From an uncultured Pseudomonadota bacterium (GTDB lineage Bacteria; Pseudomonadota; Alphaproteobacteria; RUG11792): a stretch of DNA of 59,887 nt. Location of the stretch: assembly GCA_902796345.1 (NCBI GenBank), contig CADBOF010000012.1, positions 1 to 59,887 on the forward strand. Direction: 5' to 3'. Below are positions 17,229 through 26,092 of the stretch, piece by piece (position 1 is the first letter of the stretch; each line of letters starts with the position of its first letter). The notes under the pieces were generated by a model. It saw only the letters and a list, made by a program, of their open reading frames with translations. It searched no databases and was not told where the DNA came from. The position numbers and the translations under genes were made by a program.

Positions 17229-19643
17229 TTACGACTGTCCTAACAATTTCATTATATCGTTAGCACGTTTCAGAACATGCTTTGGAAAACCAGCAAGCGT
17301 TGCAATGTGTAAGCCAAACGATTTACTAGCGGTTCCTGATGTTATTTTATGTAAGAATATAACATCGTCACCGTTTTCAGAAACCTCAACTGTGTAAAAC
17401 TTTATATTGGGTATATTCTTTTTTACTTCGGTCAATTCATGATAATGTGTTGCAAATATCGTATTCGCATGAATATTATTTGCTAATTCTTCAGCTACAG
17501 CCCAAGCTATGGCAAGTCCATCTTGTGTTGATGTTCCTCTACCTACTTCATCCAAAATTACAAATGAGTTTGATGTCGCTTGATTTAAAATTGTTGCTGT
17601 CTCAAGCATTTCAACCATAAATGTTGATTTACCAGAAGCAATATCATCTGACGCACCAACTCGACTAAATATTCTATCAACTATAGGCAGGTTCGCAAAT
17701 TCTGCGGGGACATATGAGCCGATTTGAGCCATTATTAAGATCAATGCGTTTTGTCTCAAATATGTGCTTTTCCCGCCCATATTGGGTCCAGTAAGTAAAA
17801 TAAGCTCACTATTACTTTTGTAATCATTTTGGGTAAATTTATTTCCCAAATATTGTAATGACTGTTCGACAACTGGATGACGACCAGACTTTATTTCGAT
17901 ACAATTGTTTTTATTAAAAATAGGTCGTACATAATTTCGCTCATTTGCATTACGTGCAAACGATGTTATTACGTCAATAAACGAAATAGTGTTTGAAATG
18001 CGATGTAATAGATCATTGTAACTAGATATATAATTTATTAGTTCGTCAAAAATAAAAAGTTCGCGTTGCTTCGCGTTTACGTCAGCTGAGTATATTCTAT
18101 TCGCAACTTCTGACAATTCTTTTGTTGTATATCTGATACAGCTTCCAAGTGTTTGACGATGAATAAAATCAATTGGTACGCGATTTATATAAGTTGGAGT
18201 TATTTCTATAAAATACCCAAGAATACCATTATTTTTTATTTTTAATGTGGATATACCCGTTTCTGAAATATATCTATGCTGTAAGTTTTTTATAATTACT
18301 GCTCCGTTGTTAAGAAGATTGTTATACTCATCCAACACCCTATCATATCCATGGCATATAAAATTGCCATCCCTTGCAAGCAACGGCGGCGCATCAATAA
18401 TTGCCATTGATAATTTTTTCGTTATTTCGATAATTTTATTGTCATCAATAAAAAGATCTTTTAAGTTTTGTTTAAATATTTCGTTCATTTTTACAAAACT
18501 TTGCAACGCAATCTGCACTGCTTTAATATCTCTTGGTCCACACTTTCGCATTACAATTCTTGAAGTAGCTCGTTCTAAATCCGGAATTGTCTTTAAATAA
18601 TCCGATACTTGTTTTAAACAATGATGTGACTTAACAAAGAAATCAATATAGTTTAAGCGCGAATTTATCTGTTCTAGATCAAGAAGAGGCGCCTTGATCC
18701 ATCTTGCAAGCATTCTAGCCCCTTGAGTAGTACTAGTGGTATCAAGACACGACAAAAGTGTCCCATTACTCTCTCCAGATTGCGTAACGGTAAGCTCCAA
18801 ACTTTTTTGAGTAAAACTATCAAGCGACATATAATCACTTGTTGTCACATGTTTTGGAACATTCAGGCTTGTTGTATTTATATCCTTATAAACCGAAGAT
18901 ACGTAATCTATAATCATCGCTATAGCTTGCGTTACGTTCTGAGAATATTTACCAAAGGAATCAATAAAGCTAACTCCAAAAAATTTTGTTAACCTATCTG
19001 TAGCTATTTTAATATTATATTTTATACTCGGAAGTATGTGAACTATGTTTTTATATCTTTCTAATATTGACAACATTTGTTTGTTTGAACAAAAGGAATC
19101 GGAACAAATAATCTCTGCAGGACTAATCCTTGTGATACATGCCGAAACATCGTTACCTGGTAATTCTTCTACAAAAAACTCTCCGCTTGATATATCCGCA
19201 TATGCCAACGCCGTTTTATCTTTTTCTTGAACCATAGCAAGTAACCAGTTATTTTTATTTCCATTAAGCAATGCATCTTCAACAACTGTTCCACTAGAGA
19301 CTATTCTTGTAATATCTCTTGCAATAGGTCCTTTATTCCCACGCCGTTTTGATTCTTCAGGTGTTTCTTTTTGATCACATATAGCAATCCTGTATCCAAG
19401 TTTCACAAGTTTTGCCAAATACATTTCATGAGCATGCCAAGGAATTCCACACATTGGCATCGAGTGCCGATGTGTTAATACTAGCCCTAAAATTTTGGAG
19501 GCAATGACGGCATCTTCATTAAATAATTCATAAAAATCACCCAATCTATAAAACAGCAAACAGTCTGGATATTGCTTTTTAAAATAAAAATACTGTTCCT
19601 CCATTGGCGTTAATTTTGTTTCAGTTGTTTCTGAAAACGTCAT
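17229..19643 (-). CDS. mutS: DNA mismatch repair protein MutS
   Basis: MutS finds mismatches and recruits MutL. The mismatch-reading Phe-Tyr-Glu lies at residues 37-39 (DFYELF). The ATPase has the Walker A GPNMGGKST near 617-625, a Walker B ending in LDEVGRGTS near 694, and ATHYHEL. At 804 residues it is shorter than the usual 850-900 and ends soon after the ATPase, so the C-terminal dimer/tetramer segment is reduced. The ATG overlaps the ispH stop as ATGA, indicating translational coupling. mutL is not in the window. Confidence 0.97.
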   Translation of the reverse strand: MTFSETTETKLTPMEEQYFYFKKQYPDCLLFYRLGDFYELFNEDAVIASKILGLVLTHRHSMPMCGIPWHAHEMYLAKLVKLGYRIAICDQKETPEESKRRGNKGPIARDITRIVSSGTVVEDALLNGNKNNWLLAMVQEKDKTALAYADISSGEFFVEELPGNDVSACITRISPAEIICSDSFCSNKQMLSILERYKNIVHILPSIKYNIKIATDRLTKFFGVSFIDSFGKYSQNVTQAIAMIIDYVSSVYKDINTTSLNVPKHVTTSDYMSLDSFTQKSLELTVTQSGESNGTLLSCLDTTSTTQGARMLARWIKAPLLDLEQINSRLNYIDFFVKSHHCLKQVSDYLKTIPDLERATSRIVMRKCGPRDIKAVQIALQSFVKMNEIFKQNLKDLFIDDNKIIEITKKLSMAIIDAPPLLARDGNFICHGYDRVLDEYNNLLNNGAVIIKNLQHRYISETGISTLKIKNNGILGYFIEITPTYINRVPIDFIHRQTLGSCIRYTTKELSEVANRIYSADVNAKQRELFIFDELINYISSYNDLLHRISNTISFIDVITSFARNANERNYVRPIFNKNNCIEIKSGRHPVVEQSLQYLGNKFTQNDYKSNSELILLTGPNMGGKSTYLRQNALILIMAQIGSYVPAEFANLPIVDRIFSRVGASDDIASGKSTFMVEMLETATILNQATSNSFVILDEVGRGTSTQDGLAIAWAVAEELANNIHANTIFATHYHELTEVKKNIPNIKFYTVEVSENGDDVIFLHKITSGTASKSFGLHIATLAGFPKHVLKRANDIMKLLGQS

Positions 19644-20554
19644 GCGGTAACTCGTTGTTCTTCAATCTGTGGATAAATGATATATTCAATTCCTGCAAGG
19701 TTTTGTAACGAATTTTCAATATCTTTAATAATACATTCATCAATCGATGTGCTTGACACTAATGCAAAGCTATCAACTCCATTCAAAAGATCTTTTTGTA
19801 TTGATTCCACGCTATCAATACGTATTACATTCTTTATGTTATTTGCATTTCCACATTGCACGAGAGATACGGCATTTGCAGAATATGCAGAACCTAATAC
19901 GATGAGTAAATCAATTTTTGGAGCAATTTTCGCTATAACATTTTGTCTATCTAATGTTTCTTGGCATATATCATATTCAGAATTATTGCGACCATGTGCG
20001 ATTTCAGGAATTTTAATTTTTAAGTTATCAACAATCTTTTTTACATTATTAGGGAAAAGCGAAGTCTGTGTGAAATAAACGACTTTTTTATCTTCAAGAG
20101 ATGGCAACAAATCAACATCCATCTCATTATTGACAATATATACGTCGTCGTTATTTACAGAACCTAGCAATGTCGCTATTTGCTGATGTGATCTACTTCC
20201 TATGAGGATTATTGTATACCCTTCCTCCGCTTTGGCGACTATACAATCCTGTAATTCTTTTACTATTGGGCATGTTGCATCTATAACAGTTAATTGCTTT
20301 TCATCTGCTTTTTTTAGGATTTTTGGTGATATTCCACGAGATGAAAACATTATCGCTGATCCATCAGGAACATCATCAATTGAATGAGCTTTTATAACGC
20401 CTTTTGATAAAACGTTATCCATAAAAAGTTTGCTATGTACGATATCTTCAACTATATAAACAGATTTATACAGCTTCAAAACTTGCTCTACCATATTAAC
20501 AGTACGCTTGACACCGAAACAATACCCTCTTGGATGTAATAAATACCCGATCAT
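19640..20554 (-). CDS. ispH: 4-hydroxy-3-methylbut-2-enyl diphosphate reductase
   Basis: IspH is the last enzyme of the non-mevalonate pathway and reduces HMBPP to IPP and DMAPP with a 4Fe-4S cluster. The three cluster cysteines are visible in PRGYCFGV, DATCPIVKEL and DICQETLDRQ. I start at the ATG at 20554 because the family begins just before the first cysteine motif; the frame is open to a GTG at 20599. The 304 residues match the family. Downstream mutS overlaps by four bases; the anchored unknown gene lies 80 bases upstream on the same strand. Confidence 0.95.
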   Translation of the reverse strand: MIGYLLHPRGYCFGVKRTVNMVEQVLKLYKSVYIVEDIVHSKLFMDNVLSKGVIKAHSIDDVPDGSAIMFSSRGISPKILKKADEKQLTVIDATCPIVKELQDCIVAKAEEGYTIILIGSRSHQQIATLLGSVNNDDVYIVNNEMDVDLLPSLEDKKVVYFTQTSLFPNNVKKIVDNLKIKIPEIAHGRNNSEYDICQETLDRQNVIAKIAPKIDLLIVLGSAYSANAVSLVQCGNANNIKNVIRIDSVESIQKDLLNGVDSFALVSSTSIDECIIKDIENSLQNLAGIEYIIYPQIEEQRVTA

Positions 20555-20634
20555 TATTTTATGTATATAAGGTATATCTCTCACGTCATGATAACGCACA
20601 TTTTACCTAATGCTCAAGTTTAAGGCGAATTTGC

Positions 20635-21159
20635 TTATGCTTGGCGACCATAGGTTGATTGCCGTAAACTTTGTTGCAATGTCGGTAATTGATCGTTAGT
20701 GTTCAAAAATGAATTTACTGCAGGTTTTAATGTTTGTACGCTAGTTGTATCAGAAACATTATTCTGTTGTACTGCTTTTGTCTGAGCAGGTGCTTGATTT
20801 CCTGTTAAAATGCTTTGATTTGATAAAGATGTTTCAGAAGTTGGCATTCCCGAAGACGCACTTATTGGCATTGAATTTGGTGGCACATTCTGTATCGAGT
20901 TTGTAGCATTTGATTGAATTGCTTGTACTGAAGGTGATTTTAATAAACGATCTTCAGGAAAATTTGTTTGCAACATTTCGCACTTACCGTTTTCGCACTT
21001 GTTAAGTGTAACGGTTTTTTTGTCAAAGATATAAATACCGTTATTCTGTGTTGTTATAAGTTCATATCGATTTATATATTCTCCGTATGATAAAAACAGA
21101 ATGCATGATGTAATACCTGTAAGACAAAGTAATAACGTTATTTTTACGCTTCCAATCAT
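20635..21159 (-). CDS. unknown membrane-anchored protein with Ser/Gln/Asn-rich tail
   Basis: 174 residues, family unknown. One hydrophobic helix at about residues 4-24 is followed by a compact stretch with two cysteines (NKCENGKCEM, near residue 55), which could form a disulfide. From about residue 70 to the end the composition is Ser, Gln, Asn, Thr and Pro, probably disordered. The topology suggests a periplasmic protein tethered to the inner membrane. It is the first gene of a probable unit with ispH and mutS, and is divergent from the serine hydrolase. Confidence 0.6.
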   Translation of the reverse strand: MIGSVKITLLLCLTGITSCILFLSYGEYINRYELITTQNNGIYIFDKKTVTLNKCENGKCEMLQTNFPEDRLLKSPSVQAIQSNATNSIQNVPPNSMPISASSGMPTSETSLSNQSILTGNQAPAQTKAVQQNNVSDTTSVQTLKPAVNSFLNTNDQLPTLQQSLRQSTYGRQA

Positions 21160-21237
21160 CAAATTTGCTCTAAATTTGTCGGTTCATGGTACTATCATGT
21201 TAGGTTAATCATTAATAAATGTTTAATTTAGTTTAAT

Positions 21238-22944
21238 ATGAGAATTGTTTTTCGCACATTTGTTGCGATATCAATTGCAACTGTATTTATTCAAACATCA
21301 GTATTCGCCTTGATTTCAGACGACAAAGTGGAAGAAAGCTCTAAAAGGCTGGTAGAGATAATAGAGAAAGGATGTAAAGATCGAAATATTTTAGGTTGCG
21401 TTGTTGCAATAGTTCGTCACAATAAAATTGTATTGCTTAAACCGTTCGGTTACACAACAATCGATAAAACTGTTCCTATAACTGTAGATACAGTATTTCC
21501 TATATCATCAGTTTCAAAAAATATTACGGCTTTTCTTATTGGAGCTCTTGTTGATGATGGAGTAATTAAATTGGATGACAAAATTCGCAAATATGACAAA
21601 ACGTTTTTCATACATAGCGAAGAATTTTCAAAAAATCTTGAAATAAAAGACTTGATATGTCACGGAAGTGGATTCCCTAATTTTGCCGCGGACAGCCTTT
21701 GGAGTTGCGGATATTCGAAAAAACAGATAGTGGAAGCCTTTAAATACATAAAACAAATGCCTGGTGCTTTTAGAAGATACTACGCGTATCAAAATGTTTT
21801 CTTTGGGCTTGTTGGAGATGTTCTTGAAAAAGCAACTGGAGAAAAATACGAAGATTTGGTAAAAAAGTATTTATTTTCAAAAATGGACATCAAAAGCGCA
21901 TCAGCAATTCGTTTACGTTATGAAACATCGCGATGGGAACACATGAAGTACATGATGTCACGATTTAGTTATGATGTTAGTCGTCATGGTTTTTTTGCGA
22001 CAATCGGAACTTTTATAAGAGAAATATTTACATTCAAACCAATTAAGTCCGTTTCAAATTATTCTTACCTCAATGACGGATTGGTCGAAGTTCCAGATAT
22101 TGGTTTTTTTCAAATATACCCTGCTACTTCCGGTATTGCAATTTCTGGCAATGAGTTTGCTAAATGGTTGCAAATGATTTTATCAAAAGGTCAGTATAAT
22201 GGGAAAACAATAGTAAAACCTGATACTTTTCAAAAAATTGTTTCGCCAGTAGTGGATATGAAAAATACTAAACCAACAGACGAAACTTTTCCAATTGAAA
22301 GGTTTCCGCGAGAAAGCTTACATTACGGATTAGGTACATTTATTGCAAAATATGCTGACAACGGGAAAAACGCTAGAAATATTATCTTTCACATGGGGGG
22401 AGTGCGAGGTGCAAGCGCATTTTTCGTTATATGCCCTGAGGAAGATATAGGTATTGGGGTCATAAATAATGTAGGCGGAACAACAAATACACTCTTTGCT
22501 GAATACATGTGTAATAATTTCTTGGATTTGTGTTTTGACTTCTCTAAGAAAGATTGGGTATTAGCAGAGGCTAATCGCTTGCGACGAGTAAGTAAGTATA
22601 AATTCATAAATTTGGAAATGTGTTCTGAAAACCCAACACCATCAGCATCGCTTGACAGATATGAAGGAGTTTTTACAAGCGATATTTACGGAGATGTAAA
22701 GTTTTATAAAGAAAATGGGCGCCTAATTATGGATACTGGAATTAAGAAAACTGAGTTAACGCACGTTAATAAGGACATATTTTCATTTCCTATGCGTGCA
22801 ATACGATTGTGTTGGTATGATGCAAATGAATATGTTTCATTTGAGAAGGATGAAAAATCAAATTTTTGTTCGTGTAGAATTACTTGTTTCAAAGAAGGTG
22901 ACACAATATTTAAAAGGAAGGAGAAAATGAAAAATGCAAAATAA
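21238..22944 (+). CDS. beta-lactamase-fold serine hydrolase (AmpC/EstB/PBP-like)
   Basis: A 568-residue exported serine hydrolase of the class C beta-lactamase-like family. The signal peptide covers about 1-24. The catalytic SxxK is Ser91-Val-Ser-Lys94; YxN appears as Tyr-Gln-Asn in YAYQNVFFGL (about residue 185), and the third motif is HMGG near residue 387 in place of KTG. A C-terminal domain of about 120 residues resembles the lipocalin-like tail of such proteins. Family members include peptidases, esterases and penicillin-binding proteins; real beta-lactamase activity is not implied. Its last 11 bases overlap the chpT-like gene. Confidence 0.85.
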   Translation: MRIVFRTFVAISIATVFIQTSVFALISDDKVEESSKRLVEIIEKGCKDRNILGCVVAIVRHNKIVLLKPFGYTTIDKTVPITVDTVFPISSVSKNITAFLIGALVDDGVIKLDDKIRKYDKTFFIHSEEFSKNLEIKDLICHGSGFPNFAADSLWSCGYSKKQIVEAFKYIKQMPGAFRRYYAYQNVFFGLVGDVLEKATGEKYEDLVKKYLFSKMDIKSASAIRLRYETSRWEHMKYMMSRFSYDVSRHGFFATIGTFIREIFTFKPIKSVSNYSYLNDGLVEVPDIGFFQIYPATSGIAISGNEFAKWLQMILSKGQYNGKTIVKPDTFQKIVSPVVDMKNTKPTDETFPIERFPRESLHYGLGTFIAKYADNGKNARNIIFHMGGVRGASAFFVICPEEDIGIGVINNVGGTTNTLFAEYMCNNFLDLCFDFSKKDWVLAEANRLRRVSKYKFINLEMCSENPTPSASLDRYEGVFTSDIYGDVKFYKENGRLIMDTGIKKTELTHVNKDIFSFPMRAIRLCWYDANEYVSFEKDEKSNFCSCRITCFKEGDTIFKRKEKMKNAK

Positions 22945-23557
22945 TGCTGATGGGTTGCTGGTCGCTAGAATTTGTCACGATTTGAAGAACTGTTTATCTG
23001 TTATTGCTTTTTTTAAAGAAGATTTAATGGAAAACTCTGTTGATTTAAAAAACGGACTTGAAGAATTTATTAAAAGCGTAGACAATTTAAGTTTGCGACT
23101 TAGTTTTTTTCAAAATTTAGCAGTTGATGGAGCGCATATAGGTAATTTGTACGAAATGCTACAGCAAATGTGTGCCGGGCACGGTATAAATTTAGCATTT
23201 GACATTAACTCAGTTGATTTGGAACAAGACAGTATAGTTCAAAATGTTATTTGTGGTATTTTATACCTTATAATTGTTGATCTATTGAGAAACAAAAGTC
23301 CACACGAAATAATTACAGTGACAGACAAACAATTGGAAAATATAGTAATAACAATATCTAACATGTCGACCGAAGCGTTACCACGTGAAGTTTGGGACAT
23401 TACCGAAATAGAAGAAGTACAGGCAACTATTGTAAATGCTTTAGCTTTATATGTGAAAAAAATTATGAAACGTCACGGATATGTCACTAACATTTTTGAC
23501 GAACAAGATACTACAGGCGCTTCGAATGTTAAAATAATAATAAAGAAATTGTTTTAA
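22934..23557 (+). CDS. chpT: ChpT-like histidine phosphotransferase
   Basis: ChpT passes phosphate from the kinase CckA to CtrA and CpdR in the alphaproteobacterial cell-cycle relay. The phosphorylatable histidine is in RICHDLKNCLSVI near residue 15, matching the family's (L)CHDL motif in the first helix of the dimerisation bundle. The rest (about 90-207) resembles a degenerate histidine-kinase ATPase domain, as expected for ChpT. 207 residues is normal. The start at 22934 has GGAAGGAG upstream and overlaps the hydrolase gene by 11 bases. CckA and CtrA are not in the window. Confidence 0.78.
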   Translation: MQNNADGLLVARICHDLKNCLSVIAFFKEDLMENSVDLKNGLEEFIKSVDNLSLRLSFFQNLAVDGAHIGNLYEMLQQMCAGHGINLAFDINSVDLEQDSIVQNVICGILYLIIVDLLRNKSPHEIITVTDKQLENIVITISNMSTEALPREVWDITEIEEVQATIVNALALYVKKIMKRHGYVTNIFDEQDTTGASNVKIIIKKLF

Positions 23558-23581
23558 AAATTTTTTCGAGTATAAAAAGCT

Positions 23582-23998
23582 ATGGCAATGTATAAGGCAA
23601 AATTAGATTTTTCTACGATGCGAAGGACTTTACTAACAGCTTATCGCAAAAATGCGATGCGTTCGATGTGTACAAAGCAAAAACTAAAAAACGTTTCACT
23701 TGCGTTATTCAGTGAAAAAGCTTTAAAAAACAAATCTATTGATGAATATTTTTGTTCAAAAGTATTTAGTAGTGTATTTGCTAGCTTTGTAAAAAGGTAT
23801 TTAAGTGTTTGGGAAAAAATTGATAAAGTTAGCGGTCTTTACGAATTCGTTATTAACAATATTGAAAAAATACTGATAGATAGAGTTATGAAGACAACAA
23901 AATTTAATAAAAGCCATGCAGCACGCGTTTTGGGAATAAGCCGGAATACACTTAATTCAAAATTGAGATCGTTGAACTTACAAAGTTACGATAGATAA
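23582..23998 (+). CDS. Fis-type helix-turn-helix protein
   Basis: A basic 138-residue protein. Its C-terminal 45 residues (ILIDRVMKTTKFNKSHAARVLGISRNTLNSKLRSLNL) form a Fis/NtrC-type DNA-binding helix-turn-helix. The N-terminal 90 residues are unlike a receiver or AAA+ domain and are not recognised. It follows chpT by 24 bases and could be a cell-cycle or nucleoid regulator. Alternatives are a remnant of an NtrC-like activator or a stand-alone Fis. Weak ribosome-binding site. Confidence 0.72.
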   Translation: MAMYKAKLDFSTMRRTLLTAYRKNAMRSMCTKQKLKNVSLALFSEKALKNKSIDEYFCSKVFSSVFASFVKRYLSVWEKIDKVSGLYEFVINNIEKILIDRVMKTTKFNKSHAARVLGISRNTLNSKLRSLNLQSYDR

Positions 23999-24056
23999 AA
24001 TTGATTTCAGTACTCGCAAGAATACTTACGCATTAGAATGTTTGTTATTGGTTACA

Positions 24057-24848
24057 ATGAATTTTAAACAAAAACTTTTAATAAAAATAAAATTAAAACG
24101 TTATAGGTTTTACGTCTTATCTATTATTTGTGGCTCATTAGTTGCAATATTAGATATAACCAACAACAATTTTATGCCTGGATACAAAAAATGTGTAAAA
24201 AAGATTACTCTGCCAGTTAAAAAGTCAATGAATGAACTAGTGGGAAGTATCCGAGTAATTTTTAATACATGTAACGTAAACAACATACAACTATTATTAG
24301 AAAATAAAAACCTGAAAGCTCGAATCTTAGAGCTCGAAAACAAAAATAAAGAACTAATTAAACAATGTAAATACGAAAGGTTATCAAAGCGAATGACATT
24401 TCAAGTATTAGGATTTGAACAAAATATATTCAAATCTTCTTTACTTACAGAAGCAACAGACGAACTCAAGCCTGGATATGTTGCGACAACAATTGATGGA
24501 TTGGTTGGATTAGTAACCGACGTATCAAGTGGTATCGCTCAGATATTAACAATTACCGATAGGCGTTTTTCGGTTCCTGTAAAAACAAAATCTAATGTGC
24601 ATATTATTATGACTGGAAATGACTGTAATATGTTGACTGCGTCAGTAATACAACAAAGTAACAGATTTACAGCAAATATTAAAATTGGAGATGTTTTATA
24701 TACATCTGGCGAAGGAGGAATTTTCCCTTGTGGAATTCCAATTGCAAAAGTTACTAAAAATCGTCCTATAATTGTTGCACAGCCTATTGTTAATATAGAC
24801 CGTTTAGAATTTGTAAAAATTATGAAACCAACATTATCTATTGGATAG
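24057..24848 (+). CDS. mreC: rod shape-determining protein MreC
   Basis: MreC links cytoplasmic MreB to the periplasmic wall-elongation machinery. The 263 residues show a short basic cytoplasmic N-terminus, one membrane helix (about 15-36), a coiled coil (about 75-105, LLLENKNLKARILELENKN) and the double beta-barrel domain with DGLVGLVTDVSSG and LTITDRRFSVPV. The ATG at 24057 is preferred over a TTG at 24042. mreB, usually directly upstream, is replaced here by the Fis-like gene, and mreD does not follow. Confidence 0.88.
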   Translation: MNFKQKLLIKIKLKRYRFYVLSIICGSLVAILDITNNNFMPGYKKCVKKITLPVKKSMNELVGSIRVIFNTCNVNNIQLLLENKNLKARILELENKNKELIKQCKYERLSKRMTFQVLGFEQNIFKSSLLTEATDELKPGYVATTIDGLVGLVTDVSSGIAQILTITDRRFSVPVKTKSNVHIIMTGNDCNMLTASVIQQSNRFTANIKIGDVLYTSGEGGIFPCGIPIAKVTKNRPIIVAQPIVNIDRLEFVKIMKPTLSIG

Positions 24849-24875
24849 TTGTTTTTTTTATGAATTTGATATAAT
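24849..24875 (+). promoter_or_regulatory. candidate promoter of the frame-split gene
   Basis: A perfect TATAAT at 24870-24875 with TTGTTT at 24849-24854, 15 bases apart, directly after the mreC stop. The spacer is shorter than the optimal 17. The start would be near 24882, thirty bases before the ATG at 24912. Confidence 0.45.
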
Positions 24876-25008
24876 GCCACGTAGGTTATCAAAACTTACT
24901 ACCTGACACTTATGATAATTGCTATGACACTCTTGCTTGGAGTAATAGGCGCTGTTGTCGTAACATCTAGCAACGATACAAGTTCATTCTCTCCCCTACC
25001 ATACAACT

Positions 25009-25230
25009 TTGAACACAGTCACAAGCATTACTACTCCTCTAGAACCAGCAGGATCTAAAGGAAAGACACTTGAACCTTCTGTTATTTTGAAGAACAAAAT
25101 TGAAGAAGACAAAAAAGCTGACACGAAACTAACAGTTACTTCTAAAACTGGAACAGGAGTTTCAATTCAACCACCACCTCCTCCGCCTCAGGTCGTGTCG
25201 CCAGATGTAAAAAACATTGGCTATTGTTAA
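25009..25230 (+). CDS. fragment 2 of the frame-split gene (Pro-rich segment)
   Basis: 73 codons with a TTG at the left edge and no ribosome-binding site; the frame is open from 24964. It contains a Lys/Thr-rich region and a run of six prolines before the stop at 25228. Best read as an internal piece of the split gene, not an independent gene. Confidence 0.35.
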   Translation: MNTVTSITTPLEPAGSKGKTLEPSVILKNKIEEDKKADTKLTVTSKTGTGVSIQPPPPPPQVVSPDVKNIGYC

Positions 25231-25436
25231 TAGGAAAACACAAAACATCTAAATCAGGTTCTTTTTTAGAAGGTGAGCCTGCATTCAAGTCTTTACAAGA
25301 AGAGCTTATGTACAAGAAGAATAATTTAAAAAAAATGTCAACCGTTGGAACAGATGACAATAAAGAAGTTGATAAGGCAAAAACATCAGAGTTAGGAATC
25401 AATATAAAGGATTTACTTAATGCTAAAAAATGTTAA
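25224..25436 (+). CDS. fragment 3 of the frame-split gene
   Basis: 70 codons, Lys/Glu-rich and helical, ending INIKDLLNAKKC, where the A6 run at 25425 interrupts it. The TTG start overlaps the previous stop and has no supporting signal. Confidence 0.35.
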   Translation: MLIGKHKTSKSGSFLEGEPAFKSLQEELMYKKNNLKKMSTVGTDDNKEVDKAKTSELGINIKDLLNAKKC

Positions 25437-25686
25437 AGAAATTAAAAACGTTGACCAAAAAATTAAATATAAAAACGACACAGGACAAATAATTGATATT
25501 GACGAAAATAATGTCAATACGATATATGAGGATATTGTCCTTGAAATTCAAAAATTAGAAAAGAATGCGGATCCAAATAACGCAGGAAGACTAAAATATT
25601 TGAAGACAATCGAAGGTTATATAGAGAAAGATTATAAAGGAAAGTTACCTAACAAAATTTTTATAAAATCTAAACTGAAAAAATAG
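25420..25686 (+). CDS. fragment 4 of the frame-split gene, first repeat module
   Basis: 88 codons with an ATG at 25420 inside the previous frame. It carries IDIDENN, then YEDIVLEIQKLEKN, KYLKTIEGYIEKDY and PNKIF. The same order of elements recurs in the next fragment, which shows an internal duplication. It could be translated alone, but there is no good ribosome-binding site. Confidence 0.42.
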   Translation: MLKNVKEIKNVDQKIKYKNDTGQIIDIDENNVNTIYEDIVLEIQKLEKNADPNNAGRLKYLKTIEGYIEKDYKGKLPNKIFIKSKLKK

Positions 25687-25688
25687 AT

Positions 25689-26021
25689 TTGGTCAAATGT
25701 ATAAACAACAATAAAGCTAAAGGGAACTCTAAAAAAGATAATAAAAATAACCCATTTCTTAATTTGTTAAAAAAACAAAAAGCAATAAACTCAAAAACTA
25801 ACTATGTTGGAGTTGATGACAAAAAAATCAATATTGACGAAAATAATTGTAAAAATTTCTATGATCAATTTAAAAAGAAAATTGCAGAACTAGGAAACAA
25901 AAACAATAGGACGCAAGAAGAAGCGAAACTACTTAAAAAACTTGCCACTCAAGTAATGTGGTTAGAAAAAGATTTTCCAGAATTAAAGAAAAACATTTTC
26001 GAAGTGAAAAAGATTTTATGA
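25689..26021 (+). CDS. fragment 5 of the frame-split gene, second repeat module
   Basis: 110 codons from a TTG three bases after the previous stop. INIDENN, YDQFKKKIAELGNKN, LLKKLATQVMWLEKDFPE and KKNIF align with the module in fragment 4. It ends 71 bases before the end of convergent rsmD. Confidence 0.42.
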   Translation: MVKCINNNKAKGNSKKDNKNNPFLNLLKKQKAINSKTNYVGVDDKKINIDENNCKNFYDQFKKKIAELGNKNNRTQEEAKLLKKLATQVMWLEKDFPELKKNIFEVKKIL

Positions 26022-26092
26022 CAAAAAAAATATATAAATATATAACCGTAGCGAAAATTGCTATTAGTTTTACTTTTAGAAAACCACAGAGA

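Larger units (their letters stand above)
24912..26021 (+). pseudogene. frame-split gene for a secreted Lys-rich protein (four frame switches, three at A6 runs)
   Basis: Five overlapping or abutting frames alternate between two phases (0,1,0,1,0) and together read as one protein of roughly 360 residues: a signal-peptide-like start (MIIAMTLLLGVIGAVVVTSS at 24912), a Pro-rich stretch (near 25170-25200) and a basic helical part with two related modules. The second, third and fourth switches each fall on exactly six A (25209-25214, 25425-25430, 25678-25683); the first lies between 24964 and 25058. Each piece continues the composition of the one before, and the lower pieces lack start signals. Readings are a recent pseudogene, a gene rescued by slippage at A-runs, or homopolymer sequence errors. 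Family unknown. Confidence 0.6.

Noticed and set aside
17081-17263. 60-codon frame in the spacer after the coiled-coil gene
   Set aside because: Its end runs antisense through the mutS 3' end, and there is no family resemblance.
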